From NCBI GenBank assembly GCA_947683425.1, contig CANTUQ010000076.1:3162001-3226000 (forward strand): a stretch of 64,000 nt of DNA, given 5' to 3'. Shown piece by piece: positions 36,673 to 46,816 of this stretch; position 1 is the first letter of the stretch, and every line of letters begins with the position of its first letter. A program made the translations under genes and the position numbers. The DNA comes from Excoecaria cochinchinensis (taxonomy: Eukaryota; Streptophyta; Magnoliopsida; Malpighiales; Euphorbiaceae). The notes beneath the pieces were generated by a model. The model saw only the letters and a program-made list of their open reading frames with translations, ran no database searches and was not told the origin of the DNA.

Positions 36673-38831
36673 GAAGAAGATTATATTTTAGATGCTTTGT
36701 TTCTTTTTATTCCAAGAACTTCGTATGACAATATTTGCAATTTTGAATACGATGAACAATATTTGCAATTTTGAATACGATGGACAATTTTTGATTATTT
36801 GGATGGTGTTTTTAATGATTTTATTTTTTATGGTCATGATGCATCCAATCACTTTTGACATTAATCATATTAATACGATTTCATCTAATCTCAAAACTTT
36901 GGAAAATCCAAATAAAATCTTGATAGCATTTGATATAACTCCTGAAGAGAGGAAAAATTCTGAGAGATAAAGTCAAGAGATAAAAAAAAAAGAGAGAGAG
37001 CCTTTACCTGGACTTGGATTGACATGCTGACGATTGACAAGGACATTGTTGGGACGATGTTGCTTTAATATGCCAGTGAGACGGCGAGCAAAATTTCAAA
37101 AGCAATCCCTTTGCATCCTCAACGTCTAGGATGCACACAATGCAATCCAACAAAATTAAACTCCGATCATAAAAGGGCTACATCAGGAGTCAAACAAATG
37201 AAGCTTCGGGCCTTCACAAGAAATAAATGAATCATTAGAACCAAGCCTTATGACTCCTTTCTTCCCAACCATTTGAGATATGTCCCCCAAAACCAATTAA
37301 GATTGACCTTTAATCGTATGGCACCAAGATAAGCAAAGTACGAGCCTTTATAACCAAACTTAGAAGGACAACTCTTTACCTTTCAAAAAACCACAGAAAA
37401 AAAAAGTAAAAAGAGAAAAAGAAATAAATAATAAGAAGAAGAAGAAAAAAAACTCACAATTTTGCCCCAGACCATCTGAGCCTAACCTGTAACCTAATCT
37501 CAACCATTGAAAGCCACTTTAGAAATTGGACAACCAAAGCCGACGAAAGAAAGGTGTGGGATTTCACATTTAAATCCCAAATAAGGAACCCGTCGTCTCA
37601 GCCAGTTTGCATAAGGGTCGAGGAAAAGACTTTGAGGCCACAGAAGGAACACTGTCGAAAGAAGCAGCCTTCCCGGTTAACGAAGATGAAAGTGAATCTA
37701 ATCAACACTGACAGGTGGAAGGAGGTCCTATGGCAAAGGCTAAAGACAAAAAAAAAAAAATAGCGGGAGGCTAAGAGAAAATCTTCAATCATGAAAACCG
37801 AGAGGGCTGATTGATAACAGGAATTTGATACTTTCAGGATCTATTCTAAGATTAGATGAGGTCTTGTATTTTTTGAGTTAATGCCAAATAACGATCATGG
37901 GTTATGAAATCATATTGAAATTTATGTATTTATGCAATGATATTGATGTGACCAGAGCAGTTCATTTTGCATACTCAAAGTTGTTTGGTTCCGGTATAAA
38001 ATCAGCACATTGTTACTATCTACCCTTTGCAACTCTCGCCACTCAAACGCTTCAGTCGACTCATCCTACCATCAACTGTGAAGCCAATACTATAACACCT
38101 TCATGATAAGAATCAAGCTTATACAACCATGATCTAAGACGTAAGTGCATGCCGATCATACCTGAAAGATCTTTGGCAACAACTTCAGCCTCTCTTACAA
38201 TCTGCAAAAAAATAAAAAAAAATAATAATAATAAAATAATAATAATAAAAAAAAAAAGAAAAAGCCGTTAGAGATGAAAATCGTAACTGGCTCTCTAAGC
38301 AAAAGTTAGGCCAAACAGGCAGTCTGTCCTAAAAAAAAATGGAATGAATAAAAGCTGCTGGATTGGGTTGGGCCCATTCCAGGCAAGAAATAAGGCACAG
38401 GGTTATGTGAAAATCCGAAAAGGGCGCATTTCCCGTTAAGAAAAGCTAGTGTAAAACTCCACAAGGGACGCACTACCTTAAAAGAATGACTACAGGTATC
38501 AGAGGAGAACCTCATAATCCCAAAGGCATGAAATTCAAAAGCAATTCCAGAGGGCACCAATCCTACTGCAAATTGCGACCAAACCGACTATCGACTCCGA
38601 ATCCACTTAGATGAATTCTTGTCCTGCATTGTTGCATGACACACACATTTCACGTGCATGCTCACTATTTTTCCTGCATATTTGGTTTTCTAGTTTTTCA
38701 GTGTGAGAGATTCAATGCGAACACTGACAAAAGGGATGACATCAGTCAAAACACCAATCCAATAATCAACCAAAGACCTCTCAGGGGGCGATCAACTAAA
38801 GGGCTCACAGAGGGAACCACTTCAAATCTCT
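36673..38831 (+). other. Base element 3' internal region, copy B
   Basis: Duplicate of 26756-28920. It is non-coding, with the same A-rich tract and short AAT run (about 38220-38250). Confidence 0.65.
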
Positions 38832-39551
38832 GAAAGGTTAGCACGATGGCGGCAATACCATTCTACGGAAGGTTAGCACGACCACAGCACTACCGCTTCA
38901 AAAGGGTTAGCACGATCACGGCACAACCACTCTACGGAGGGTTAGCATGATCACGGCACTACCGCTTCAAGTTTCAGAAGGGTTAGTATGATGGTGGCAC
39001 TACCATTCTACGGAAAGTTAGCACGACCACGATATTAGCACTTCAGAAGGGTTCGCACGATGACGGCACTACCACTCCACGAAGGGTTAGCACGATCACA
39101 GCACTGCCGCTTCAAGTTTCAGAAGGGTTAGCACGATGGCGGCACTACCATTCTACGGAAGGTTAGCACGACCATAGCATTACCACTTTAGAAGGGTTAG
39201 CACGATGACGACACTACCACTCCACAGAGGGTTAGCACGATTACGACACTACTGCTTCAAGTTTCAGAAGGGTTAGCATGATGGCAGTGCTACCATTCTA
39301 CCGAAAGTTAGCACGACCACAGCATTACCACTTCAGAAGGGTTAGCACGATGACGGCGCTACCACTCTACGGAGGGTCGGCACGATCACGGCACTACCGC
39401 TTCAAGTTTTAATGGGGTTAGCACGATGGCGGCACTACCATTCTACGGAAGGATAGTATGACCACGGCACTACCACTTCAGAACGATTAGCACGATGACG
39501 GCACTACCACTCCACGAAGGGTTAGCAAGATCACGACACTACCGCTTCAAT
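38832..39551 (+). repeat. 3' tandem array, 145-bp higher-order repeat, copy B
   Basis: Duplicate of 28921-29640. It has the same number of higher-order units and scattered substitutions, so the array has not changed length since the duplication. Confidence 0.9.
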
Positions 39552-39706
39552 AAAAGACAATATGCGGACAACATGGCGACAACCACCCCAACAATATCTT
39601 CCAGTCTGGAAAGGCGACCGCCTCAGGTACGTGCCTCTTTCCTTCTTTTCTGAACTTTGGCTCACCTAGGCACCTAAATTCTAGGTTCCCAAAAAATAGG
39701 GGCAAC

Positions 39707-40888
39707 TGTAGGGAACGGGTCCTGAGGGGGTCCAAGATCATGATTACCCGATCATGAAAGCATCGCCTATTCATAGGCAAAAATGTCGAAGATGATGTTT
39801 CGCTTGTCGAGACCCTCATTTTTTAAATAAAAAAAATACAAATAAATATATATAATAAAAATTATAAAAAATTATTATAAAAAAATTAAATTAAAAATTA
39901 GGAAGTGTTATTTTTATAATATCAAAATTTTTAATTAAAAATATATATATATATTTAAAAAAGGGAATTAAATTAATAATAAAAAAAATATTTAATCTTA
40001 AAAAAAACAGTGATTTAGTTGGGATTTGCGTGGCCATATGAGGCCACAACTCATACCTCCAACCCATTTTATGAGTTGCGGCCTCATGTGAGGCCGTAAC
40101 GTATTTTATGTGAGGCCGCAGCTCATTTTGTGAGTTACGGACTCACAGGAGGCCACACCTCCCACTGTCCTGTCCCCTTTTTCGCTTGCAAAATATATTT
40201 TTGGCACCGTAAAAAATGGATTTTTTTTGACTTTTTAAGGATTTCAGGGAGATGAAGAAATTAAAAGGGGATTGGGTCTTCATTTTCAAGGGACTGCTTT
40301 CGGAGAACAAAAAAGAAACTCTTCTTCCTGGAGAGAAGAGTGAGGCAGACGAGAGCAAAAACAATTATCTTCAAAAATTCTTAGGAATTTAATTCTTCTT
40401 CTTTCTAAAAAGGTTTTATTCTGGGTTTGGCTTCAGCAAGTAAAATTAATTTTTTTGACTTGATCACTCTATCAAAATCATTTTTTTGACTTTTTTCTGT
40501 GTGTTAAAAATTAGATTTTTTTAAATATTTTTGATGTTTTGCCATCGCAAATTCGACAAGGGAGACGGATCAAGACATCATTTCTCCACTCTATAAACTT
40601 TGAGGGTAAAGATTCTTGGACTCATCTTTTTAGCACCTCATTTACTTTATTTTTTTTTTGAGGTCTTGATTAATATACAAGTAGTGGTTTGATACATGCA
40701 TGTCCCTTTTCTTTGAGTTTGAGATTTATTTGTCGGCATGATTTTTGTGACCTTTCTTCTATGTTTATATACTAATATTTTTGCTCCTGCATGTTCATTT
40801 AGTTTTTTTATTCTCCTTTATCTAATTTAATTGGCTTAGTGTTAACATTATTGCTTAGTATTAATCTTGTCCACTATCATTTACGTTG

Positions 40889-40926
<38 letters not shown>

Positions 40927-41064
40927 TGGTATCCGTTTAAGTGTTACTGTTATCATTATTATTTTAATATCATCATTATCATTATTATTATTGTATTATT
41001 ATTATTTCATTATTTCATCATTATTGTTATTTTATTATTATTATTATTATTATTATTATGTTGC

Positions 41065-41112
<48 letters not shown>
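39707..41112 (+). repeat. 3' LTR of base element, copy B, cut by a later insertion
   Basis: It starts TGTAGGGAACGGG after AAAAAATAGGGGCAAC. The inverted-word array is at about 40038-40160. Beyond 40592 it carries sequence not in copy A, ending in ATT microsatellites (40886-40925 and 41033-41112), as in the relatives' LTRs. At 41113 a Tekay-type LTR begins inside the microsatellite, and the rest of this LTR lies outside the window. Open frames at 40867-41421 are translations of the ATT repeat. Confidence 0.85.
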
Positions 41113-41116
<4 letters not shown>

Positions 41117-43029
41117 ACACCCCCTACGTCCCCGTTGGAAGGACGCGGGTGTGGTACCGACGCTCACTCACATACATGCACGCATACACTAAGCGGAAGC
41201 ATATATCATGCAAAAACACGGGGAAATTAAAAACTTACCTTGAGAAGCAAAACTGGACGGCATTAACTCATACACACGCCGGCGCTAAGCAGAGCATATA
41301 CACATGCATACACACATTCAATTATTCAATCAGCGGAAGCATAAGGCGAACGATAGAACTGAGGAATAACTTAATACAAAAATATAATAACCTTTACATA
41401 GCCCAAATATTACATTCATAATCTTACATATATAATTCATAAACCAAAGGCTACAAAAATTACAGAATCCGAAATACAGGAGCTGAAACAAAATAACAAA
41501 CACTTCTAACTCCTATGTGGCCGACCCTGCAGATGCTCGACTCGAACCGAGCCAAAACCTGCCACCTACACAGGAAAAGAACCCGTGCTAAGCGATAAAG
41601 CTTAGTGGGGAGGAACAAAGACAAAAGAACACTAAACCAACAAACATATAACATCATGCAAAAATACATATAAACTCATAGGCAAGCATTTATCGGTTCC
41701 ACCGAAGTATCAGATATCGAAGGGCGAATCATGAGAAGACATAAATTATGTACACGTAATTGTCATACCAAAGTACCCATATACCAACCAAATGCTGATT
41801 CATACGCGATGCAACTATCACGCAGAGGTGCACATACACATTATACCTATACTCGAATTACGAAGTTGATGCACTATACTACCATATAATGAAGCATACA
41901 ACTATCATGCAATTCACTAGAGGTCCAAACATAAAACTATCATGCCATAGTGCACACACTAGCCGAGAACCGACTGACAAGGTCAAAGCACAACACTTCC
42001 GCTGCGCCACTCTAATACATATAAAATCATGCCGAAAATACTCCAATAGCAGAGACCGAAGAAATAATCACGTAACATCACATTCATAATATCACCATGC
42101 GGGAAGTACAGTTAAATCTTACATACTTATAGCCACAACTGATCCGATTCACATGCTTATATACAATAAAACATGCTTGAGTCACATACGTAAATACATT
42201 AGTCGAATCACATTCAAAGCATTCTGAAACTTATAACACATTACATGACAAGTGAGGATAATCATGTCAAATATAAAATCATGCTTGCATAATAAAGACA
42301 TACATTCCGAAGCTCATATCCACGTTCATATACATATAAACTGATTCCTCAAATCATTATCATGCTCATTCGGATGTCACATTCTTATAGTTATTTCAAG
42401 CAAAACAAAACAAAACAACAAAGCACCTACTGACTTACAATAGTGGATAACGAGTAAACGCATAGCGTACCTTATGGGCACGAATCGGCCAAAGGGTACC
42501 TTACGGATACGAATCGAAAACCATTTTATTTTATCACATTTAAAACATTTTACTGAGGGGGATCTTAAATAAGATCCAAACACATTGAAAAGGATTGCGA
42601 GGATCCGAACACATTAAAAGGGTTCGCGAGGAACCAAATGGGAACCTGATCAGGGTCCAAACGTCCAAAGGTGCTGCAGCTAAAGAGACTCTATTAGGCA
42701 TGCCTAACTATCCACTAGACTGACTCTCGTAGGTCATGAGTAATACAAATCATGTCTCACATCATGGCGCATAATTTAACATATCACATTCATATAATTC
42801 ATAACATTGTCCATGCATAATACATCCAATTATATTAATATACTTCATAAAATAGTCCAAGTATAAACCTAAAGGCATCACAATTTCGGAAATCAAACAT
42901 TGGAATCACAAAAGAAAACTCAATTTGGAAACCAAGGAGTGTCGCGATCGCGATGGATGTCGCGCCCGCGACAGAGGCGACTTGCCCCAGGTCGCGATCA
43001 CGGCAACCTTCGTGATCTCGCGAAGGAAC
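41113..43029 (-). mobile_element. Tekay-type LTR, left portion
   Basis: It starts TATAACACCCCCTACG inside an ATT run. It has the Tekay-type stem-loop CTAAGC-GATAAA-GCTTAG (41588-41605), the 'ggataacgagta' and 'accttacgg' blocks (about 42447-42505), GGCATGCC (about 42697) and the first part of a GC-rich word array (42938-43029). It is interrupted by the element at 43035 and resumes at 61877. Whether it is solo or belongs to a full element cannot be seen, since its other end is beyond 64000. Confidence 0.8.
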
Positions 43030-43459
43030 AATACTATAGCACCCCCTACTCATACGTAGGCGATCCCATCCGGTAAGGAGTGAAATGCCGTATGGGTAAA
43101 GGTGCCACCACGCAGATACCAAAAAAAAGCATACATTCATTCACATACATACATACTTAAATAGAGGGTAATTAAAAACTTACAAAACCATTCATGAAGG
43201 AAGCTGATCATGCATTAATATAACGAAAATATTACATTACTGTTTGATCAACCAACAGGTACAAAAGATAATTACATGTCCAAAATTTCATATACACAAG
43301 GGAAAGCTATTAAAAAATTATCATAAGAGAGTTCTATACAAAAAGAATTATCAGAATACAAAAATTAAGCCCTACACTAAAACCCCAGCTGTGTTGGCCT
43401 AACTGTGATGACTCTCCCAAAGCAACTCCTTCCGCACCTGCACGGGTAAACACACCGTG

Positions 43460-43523
43460 CTAAGCGATAAACGCTTAGTGGAGAAACACACATATGAAAA
43501 GGACGGCCATTCACAATGGTCGT
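43460..43523 (-). promoter_or_regulatory. Two conserved stem-loops of Tekay-type LTRs (reference copy)
   Basis: Stem-loop 1 is CTAAGCG-ATAAA-CGCTTAG (43460-43478). Stem-loop 2 is ACGGCCATT-CAC-AATGGTCGT (43503-43523). Both recur at the same distance in the LTRs at 50303, 24113, 34050, 18008 and 15953; the LTR at 41113 has only the first. Stem-loop 1 is followed on the plus strand by GTGGGGA-like sequence. The role is unknown. A transcript-level element (processing, polyadenylation or dimerisation) is an inference. Confidence 0.65.
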
Positions 43524-44160
43524 CAGGCATAACGCATACCGATGGCAATATCAGAAATACTCATTAGAAAAGAATATGAATATTCAAACATATAGAGTCA
43601 TACATTTAATATAACATAACTGTCTTCATATCATCACATTAATAATCATATTCGGATAATACATTCTCGTCATAATCAAAATAGTTCAAAGCATTTAGGC
43701 ACCTGCTGACTCGAGGTAGTGGATAACGAATGAACAGACAGTACTTTACGGGTACGAGCCGATTACAGACAGTACCTTACGGGTACGAATCAAAAACCAA
43801 TTACTTTTTCATTTACAAAACATTCTATTAAGGGACCTTAAACAAGATCCAAACACATTTAGGGTTCGCTAGGAACCAAATGGGACCTGATCGGGGTCTA
43901 AACTGAACAAAGGCTGCAGCTATAAGACTCTATTAGGCATGCCTAACTATCCACTGAACTGACTCTAGCAGGTTATGCATAATCAATTCAATTCATTCCA
44001 TAATATCCCAAATCACATATATTTACATATTTACATATTCATATCATGGATTCGCATTCATATAATTCATAAGTTAACAGATAAGGCGTAAAGGCACTCA
44101 AAAGAATCTGGAGTTCAAAATCACACGCACACACCAAGTAAAAACTCATTCAGCATAATA

Positions 44161-44480
44161 AGTCTGTCGCGCTCGCGACAGAGACCATAGTCTCTTCGCA
44201 GCGCGTGCACTCGATGGACTTCGCGATCGCGGGGAGGAGGGAACAGCCGGACTCTGTCGCGCTCGCGGCTATATCGCGATCACGACAGAGAGTCTAAATT
44301 TCACCATCATGGGCTTGCGACAGCACAGGCCAGCATTGCGCTCTGTCGCGATCACGACGTCGTCGCGCTCACGACAGAGAGCACATCAACTTTTGCTATC
44401 TCGGGCTCGCGACAGTGTCGCGTGCTCGCGACAGCACAAGCCAAGATCACCGGTCTCTGTCGCGCTCGCAACAGAGTCGG
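44161..44480. repeat. GC-rich palindrome-word array (CTGTCGCGCTCGCGACAG)
   Basis: About ten partial copies of CTGTCGCG and CGCGACAGAG, often facing each other around CTC or ATC to form near-perfect palindromes. The array is strongly CpG-rich in an AT-rich LTR. Counterparts are at 51428-51506 plus 60661-60775, and in the neighbouring LTR at 42938-43034 plus 61877-62115. Confidence 0.9.
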
Positions 44481-45557
44481 GATCCTAAAAATCTACAGAA
44501 TTCTGCAGATTTCTCCCTCTTCCAAAACACACCCACAACACACAAATCACATTCAAATGCTCTCTTACCTCAAATCCAGCCACCCATCAACATCAATAAC
44601 CACAATATAACATTTATCAACAATTAATTTCACACCAAGCATCGATTCCAACTCAAAATACCAATAATTCCCAATACCCACAAATTTGCAGCAAAAACCA
44701 CATCAATCCTCAAAATCACTACAATAATCCTATACTCATGCAAAATTACTTTACCCAAACAAAAACCCATAACATACATGCCTTATCAAGAACATATCAC
44801 AACCCAATTTCCAGAAATCATCAAGAGCACATGCATAAACACATTTACATACAAAAACAATAAATTTCCCAAACCTTGAAATCCTTTGCTCCTAATGCTT
44901 AGATCCACTAGATCCCGCCTTCTCTTTACCCTTCCGTTCACGAGGAGGCTCAGCTAAGCACAACCCAACAAAACCCACAACAAAGTAACTCTAGATTAAA
45001 ACCAAAACTCAGAAAATGTGAAGAAGAAAGATGAAGAAGAGGAAGAAGAAGATGGAAAATGCAGAAAACTTACTAAGGAAAAGCAAGGAGATGATTAATT
45101 TCCACCACTTGAGGCTTGAATCCTAACTAGGGCACCACAATGAAGGAGAAGAGAAAGAGGAGTTAGGAAGAGAAGAGAGAACGGGATTGAGGGAGCAAAA
45201 TTCTGCTTTCCTATTCTCTTTCCTCTTCTTAATCTTTACTTTTTCCCTCTCTTGCCAAGTCTCCTCATCCTAATGGTGGAATTCAATCACTCACCCCCAT
45301 CAAACATCCATCACATGCACACAAGACTCTCCCAACTAATGTATACCCTACAAATGTGTGAACACACACACACAAACACAGCCCCAAAACACACTCTATA
45401 ACAATGTGAGTAAACACACCCAAGTGCACCCAACTAATTCACACCTTAACACCACACATGCACCCACATGCTAACAAAACTCTTAAAACATGCATTTCTA
45501 CCCAAAATGCCCTTAACACATGCCAAAACTCACACAATGCACATGCATATACATGGC

Positions 45558-46010
45558 TCATTCTACTAGGGGGCAAATGGGGTGTGACAACTCTCCCCTA
45601 CTAACAAGAATTTCGTCCTCGAAATTCTCACCTGATCTGAACAAATGCGGGTATTGAACTCTCATCGACTCTTCCGGTTCCCAAGTCACTTCCTGAACCC
45701 CATGGTGACTCCACAACACTTTAACTAACGGAATCTGCTTGCTTCTCAGCTGTCTTACTTCCCGAGCTAGTTTAGCTCTTGGTTCCTCATCATAAGAAAA
45801 ATCATGCTGAACTTGTACATCTTGCACTGACAAAACATGCGACGGATCCGACCGGTACCGATGAAGCATCGAAACATGAAACACATCATGCAACTTCGAT
45901 AACTCCATTGGCAAAGCCAATCTATAAGCCACCGGACCAACTCTAGCAAAAACCTCGTACGGACCAATGAAGCGAGGACTAAGCTTCCCTTTCTTTCCAA
46001 ATCGAAGCAC
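45558..46010 (-). pseudogene. pol: Tekay pol C-terminal part with chromodomain
   Basis: 150 codons in one frame. It begins in the integrase C-terminal region (LSPRFIGPYEVFARVGPVAY, the GPY/F motif, then KLHDVFHVSMLHRY) and ends in a chromodomain (VLWSHHGVQEVTWEPEESMR). The pol end ENFEDEILVSRG follows, and the frame runs about 30 bp into the LTR. Chromodomains in chromovirus integrases are thought to direct integration to heterochromatin. It is separated from the rest of the integrase by stops near 46011-46094, so it is not translated as part of an intact polyprotein. Confidence 0.9.
45591..45604 (-). promoter_or_regulatory. Polypurine tract of Tekay element
   Basis: On the minus strand GTTAGTAGGGGAGAGT directly precedes TGTCACACCCC, the start of the 3' LTR. 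It overlaps the end of the pol frame. Confidence 0.85.
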
Positions 46011-46816
46011 TTTTCTCTAAGGTGACACTTTAAGGAAGACTTTGTCCCCAACTTCAAACCGTACATCTTTCCTCTTCAGATTGGCATAAGACTTTTATCG
46101 ATCCTTAGCTGCCTTCAAATTCCATTGCACAACTCTGATCTTTTCATCTGTATCCCTAACCAATTCTGGCCCAATCACTGATCGCTCGGATAGCTTGGTC
46201 CAACAAATCGGGGTCCTACACTGCTGACCATACAAAGCCTCATACGGTGCCATACCAATACTCGACTGATAACTGTTATTGTAGGCAAACTCCAAAAGCG
46301 ACACATATCTATCCCAACTACCCGAAAAATCCAAGGCACAAGCCCTCAACATATCTTCCAAAATCTATATAACTCGTTCGGACTGACCAACTGTCTGCGG
46401 ATGGAATGTTGTACTGAAGTTCAAGTTGGTACCTAAAGCTCTCTGCAACTCTTTCTAAAACTTAGATGTGAACCTTGGGTCCCGATAACTATGGACAACG
46501 ACACTCCATGCAACCGAACTATCTCATCCACATAGGTACTGGCCAACCTATCCATCGAATAATCCATACTCACTGGCAAGAAGTGAGCTGACTTCTTAAG
46601 CCGATCCACTATCACCCATACTGAGTCGTGCTTCTTTTGAGTCAAAGGCAACCCAGAAAAAAAATCCATGGCGATGTCATCCCACTTCCACTCGGGAACA
46701 GACAAAGGCGTGAGCAATCCTAAAGGAACTTGGTGCTCAGCCTTTACTTGCTAACACGTCAGGCACTTGGACACAAAGTCCACTATATCTCCTTTCATAC
46801 CGGACCACCAATAGAA
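46011..46816 (-). pseudogene. pol: Tekay integrase core, degenerate
   Basis: Fragments in two or more frames. After the stop at 46817 comes YFWWSGMKGDIVDFV and C-x2-C, then a TAG in place of Gln. 46717-46433 holds the start of the catalytic core (WDDIAMDFFSGLPLT, with the first catalytic Asp) as far as VRLHG. Near 46475 a deletion shifts frame at the place of the second catalytic Asp: RDPRFTS is recognisable, but the Ser-Asp before it is lost. 46361-46095 keeps LLEFAYNNSYQSSIGMAPYE. At least three stops and one frameshift are visible, so the integrase is inactive. Confidence 0.88.

Larger units (their letters stand above)
30683..40592 (+). repeat. 9.9-kb direct tandem duplication, copy B
   Basis: Second copy of 20751-30682. 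Differences I saw are scattered single bases and short indels: about 24 bp missing from the word array near 35400, three extra bases near 33920, and homopolymer and TA-repeat lengths. At its right end the base element's LTR runs on uninterrupted (40593 onward), so copy B keeps the original right junction and copy A the original left one. Confidence 0.93.
1..41112 (+). mobile_element. Base-layer Tat-like non-autonomous LTR retrotransposon, interrupted
   Basis: This is the oldest layer of the nest and runs on the plus strand. Its pieces can be joined by eye across three insertions, each flanked by a perfect 5-bp target duplication: leader (1-607, 15024-15308), gag (15309-15952, 23213-23978), 3' non-coding region (26756-29795) and 3' LTR (29796 onward, and 39707-41112 in the duplicated copy). 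The leader is colinear with that of the minus-strand element at 2751-14681, read on the opposite strand. No reverse transcriptase, RNase H or integrase was found, so it probably depended on enzymes from an autonomous relative, like the TR-GAG elements known in plants. The 5' LTR lies outside the window. Assignment to the Tat lineage rests on the gag knuckle and LTR ends and is an inference. Confidence 0.75.
43035..45589 (-). repeat. 3' LTR of Tekay element
   Basis: 2555 bp from TATAGCACCCCC to GTGTGACA. Its first bases have drifted from TGTAACACC. It contains stem-loops (43460-43478 and 43503-43523), TTAGGCATGCCTAA (about 43933-43946), a GC-rich word array (44161-44480) and the 'ttcccaaaccttg' block (about 44867). 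The other LTR lacks about 130 bp of the array. Confidence 0.92.
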
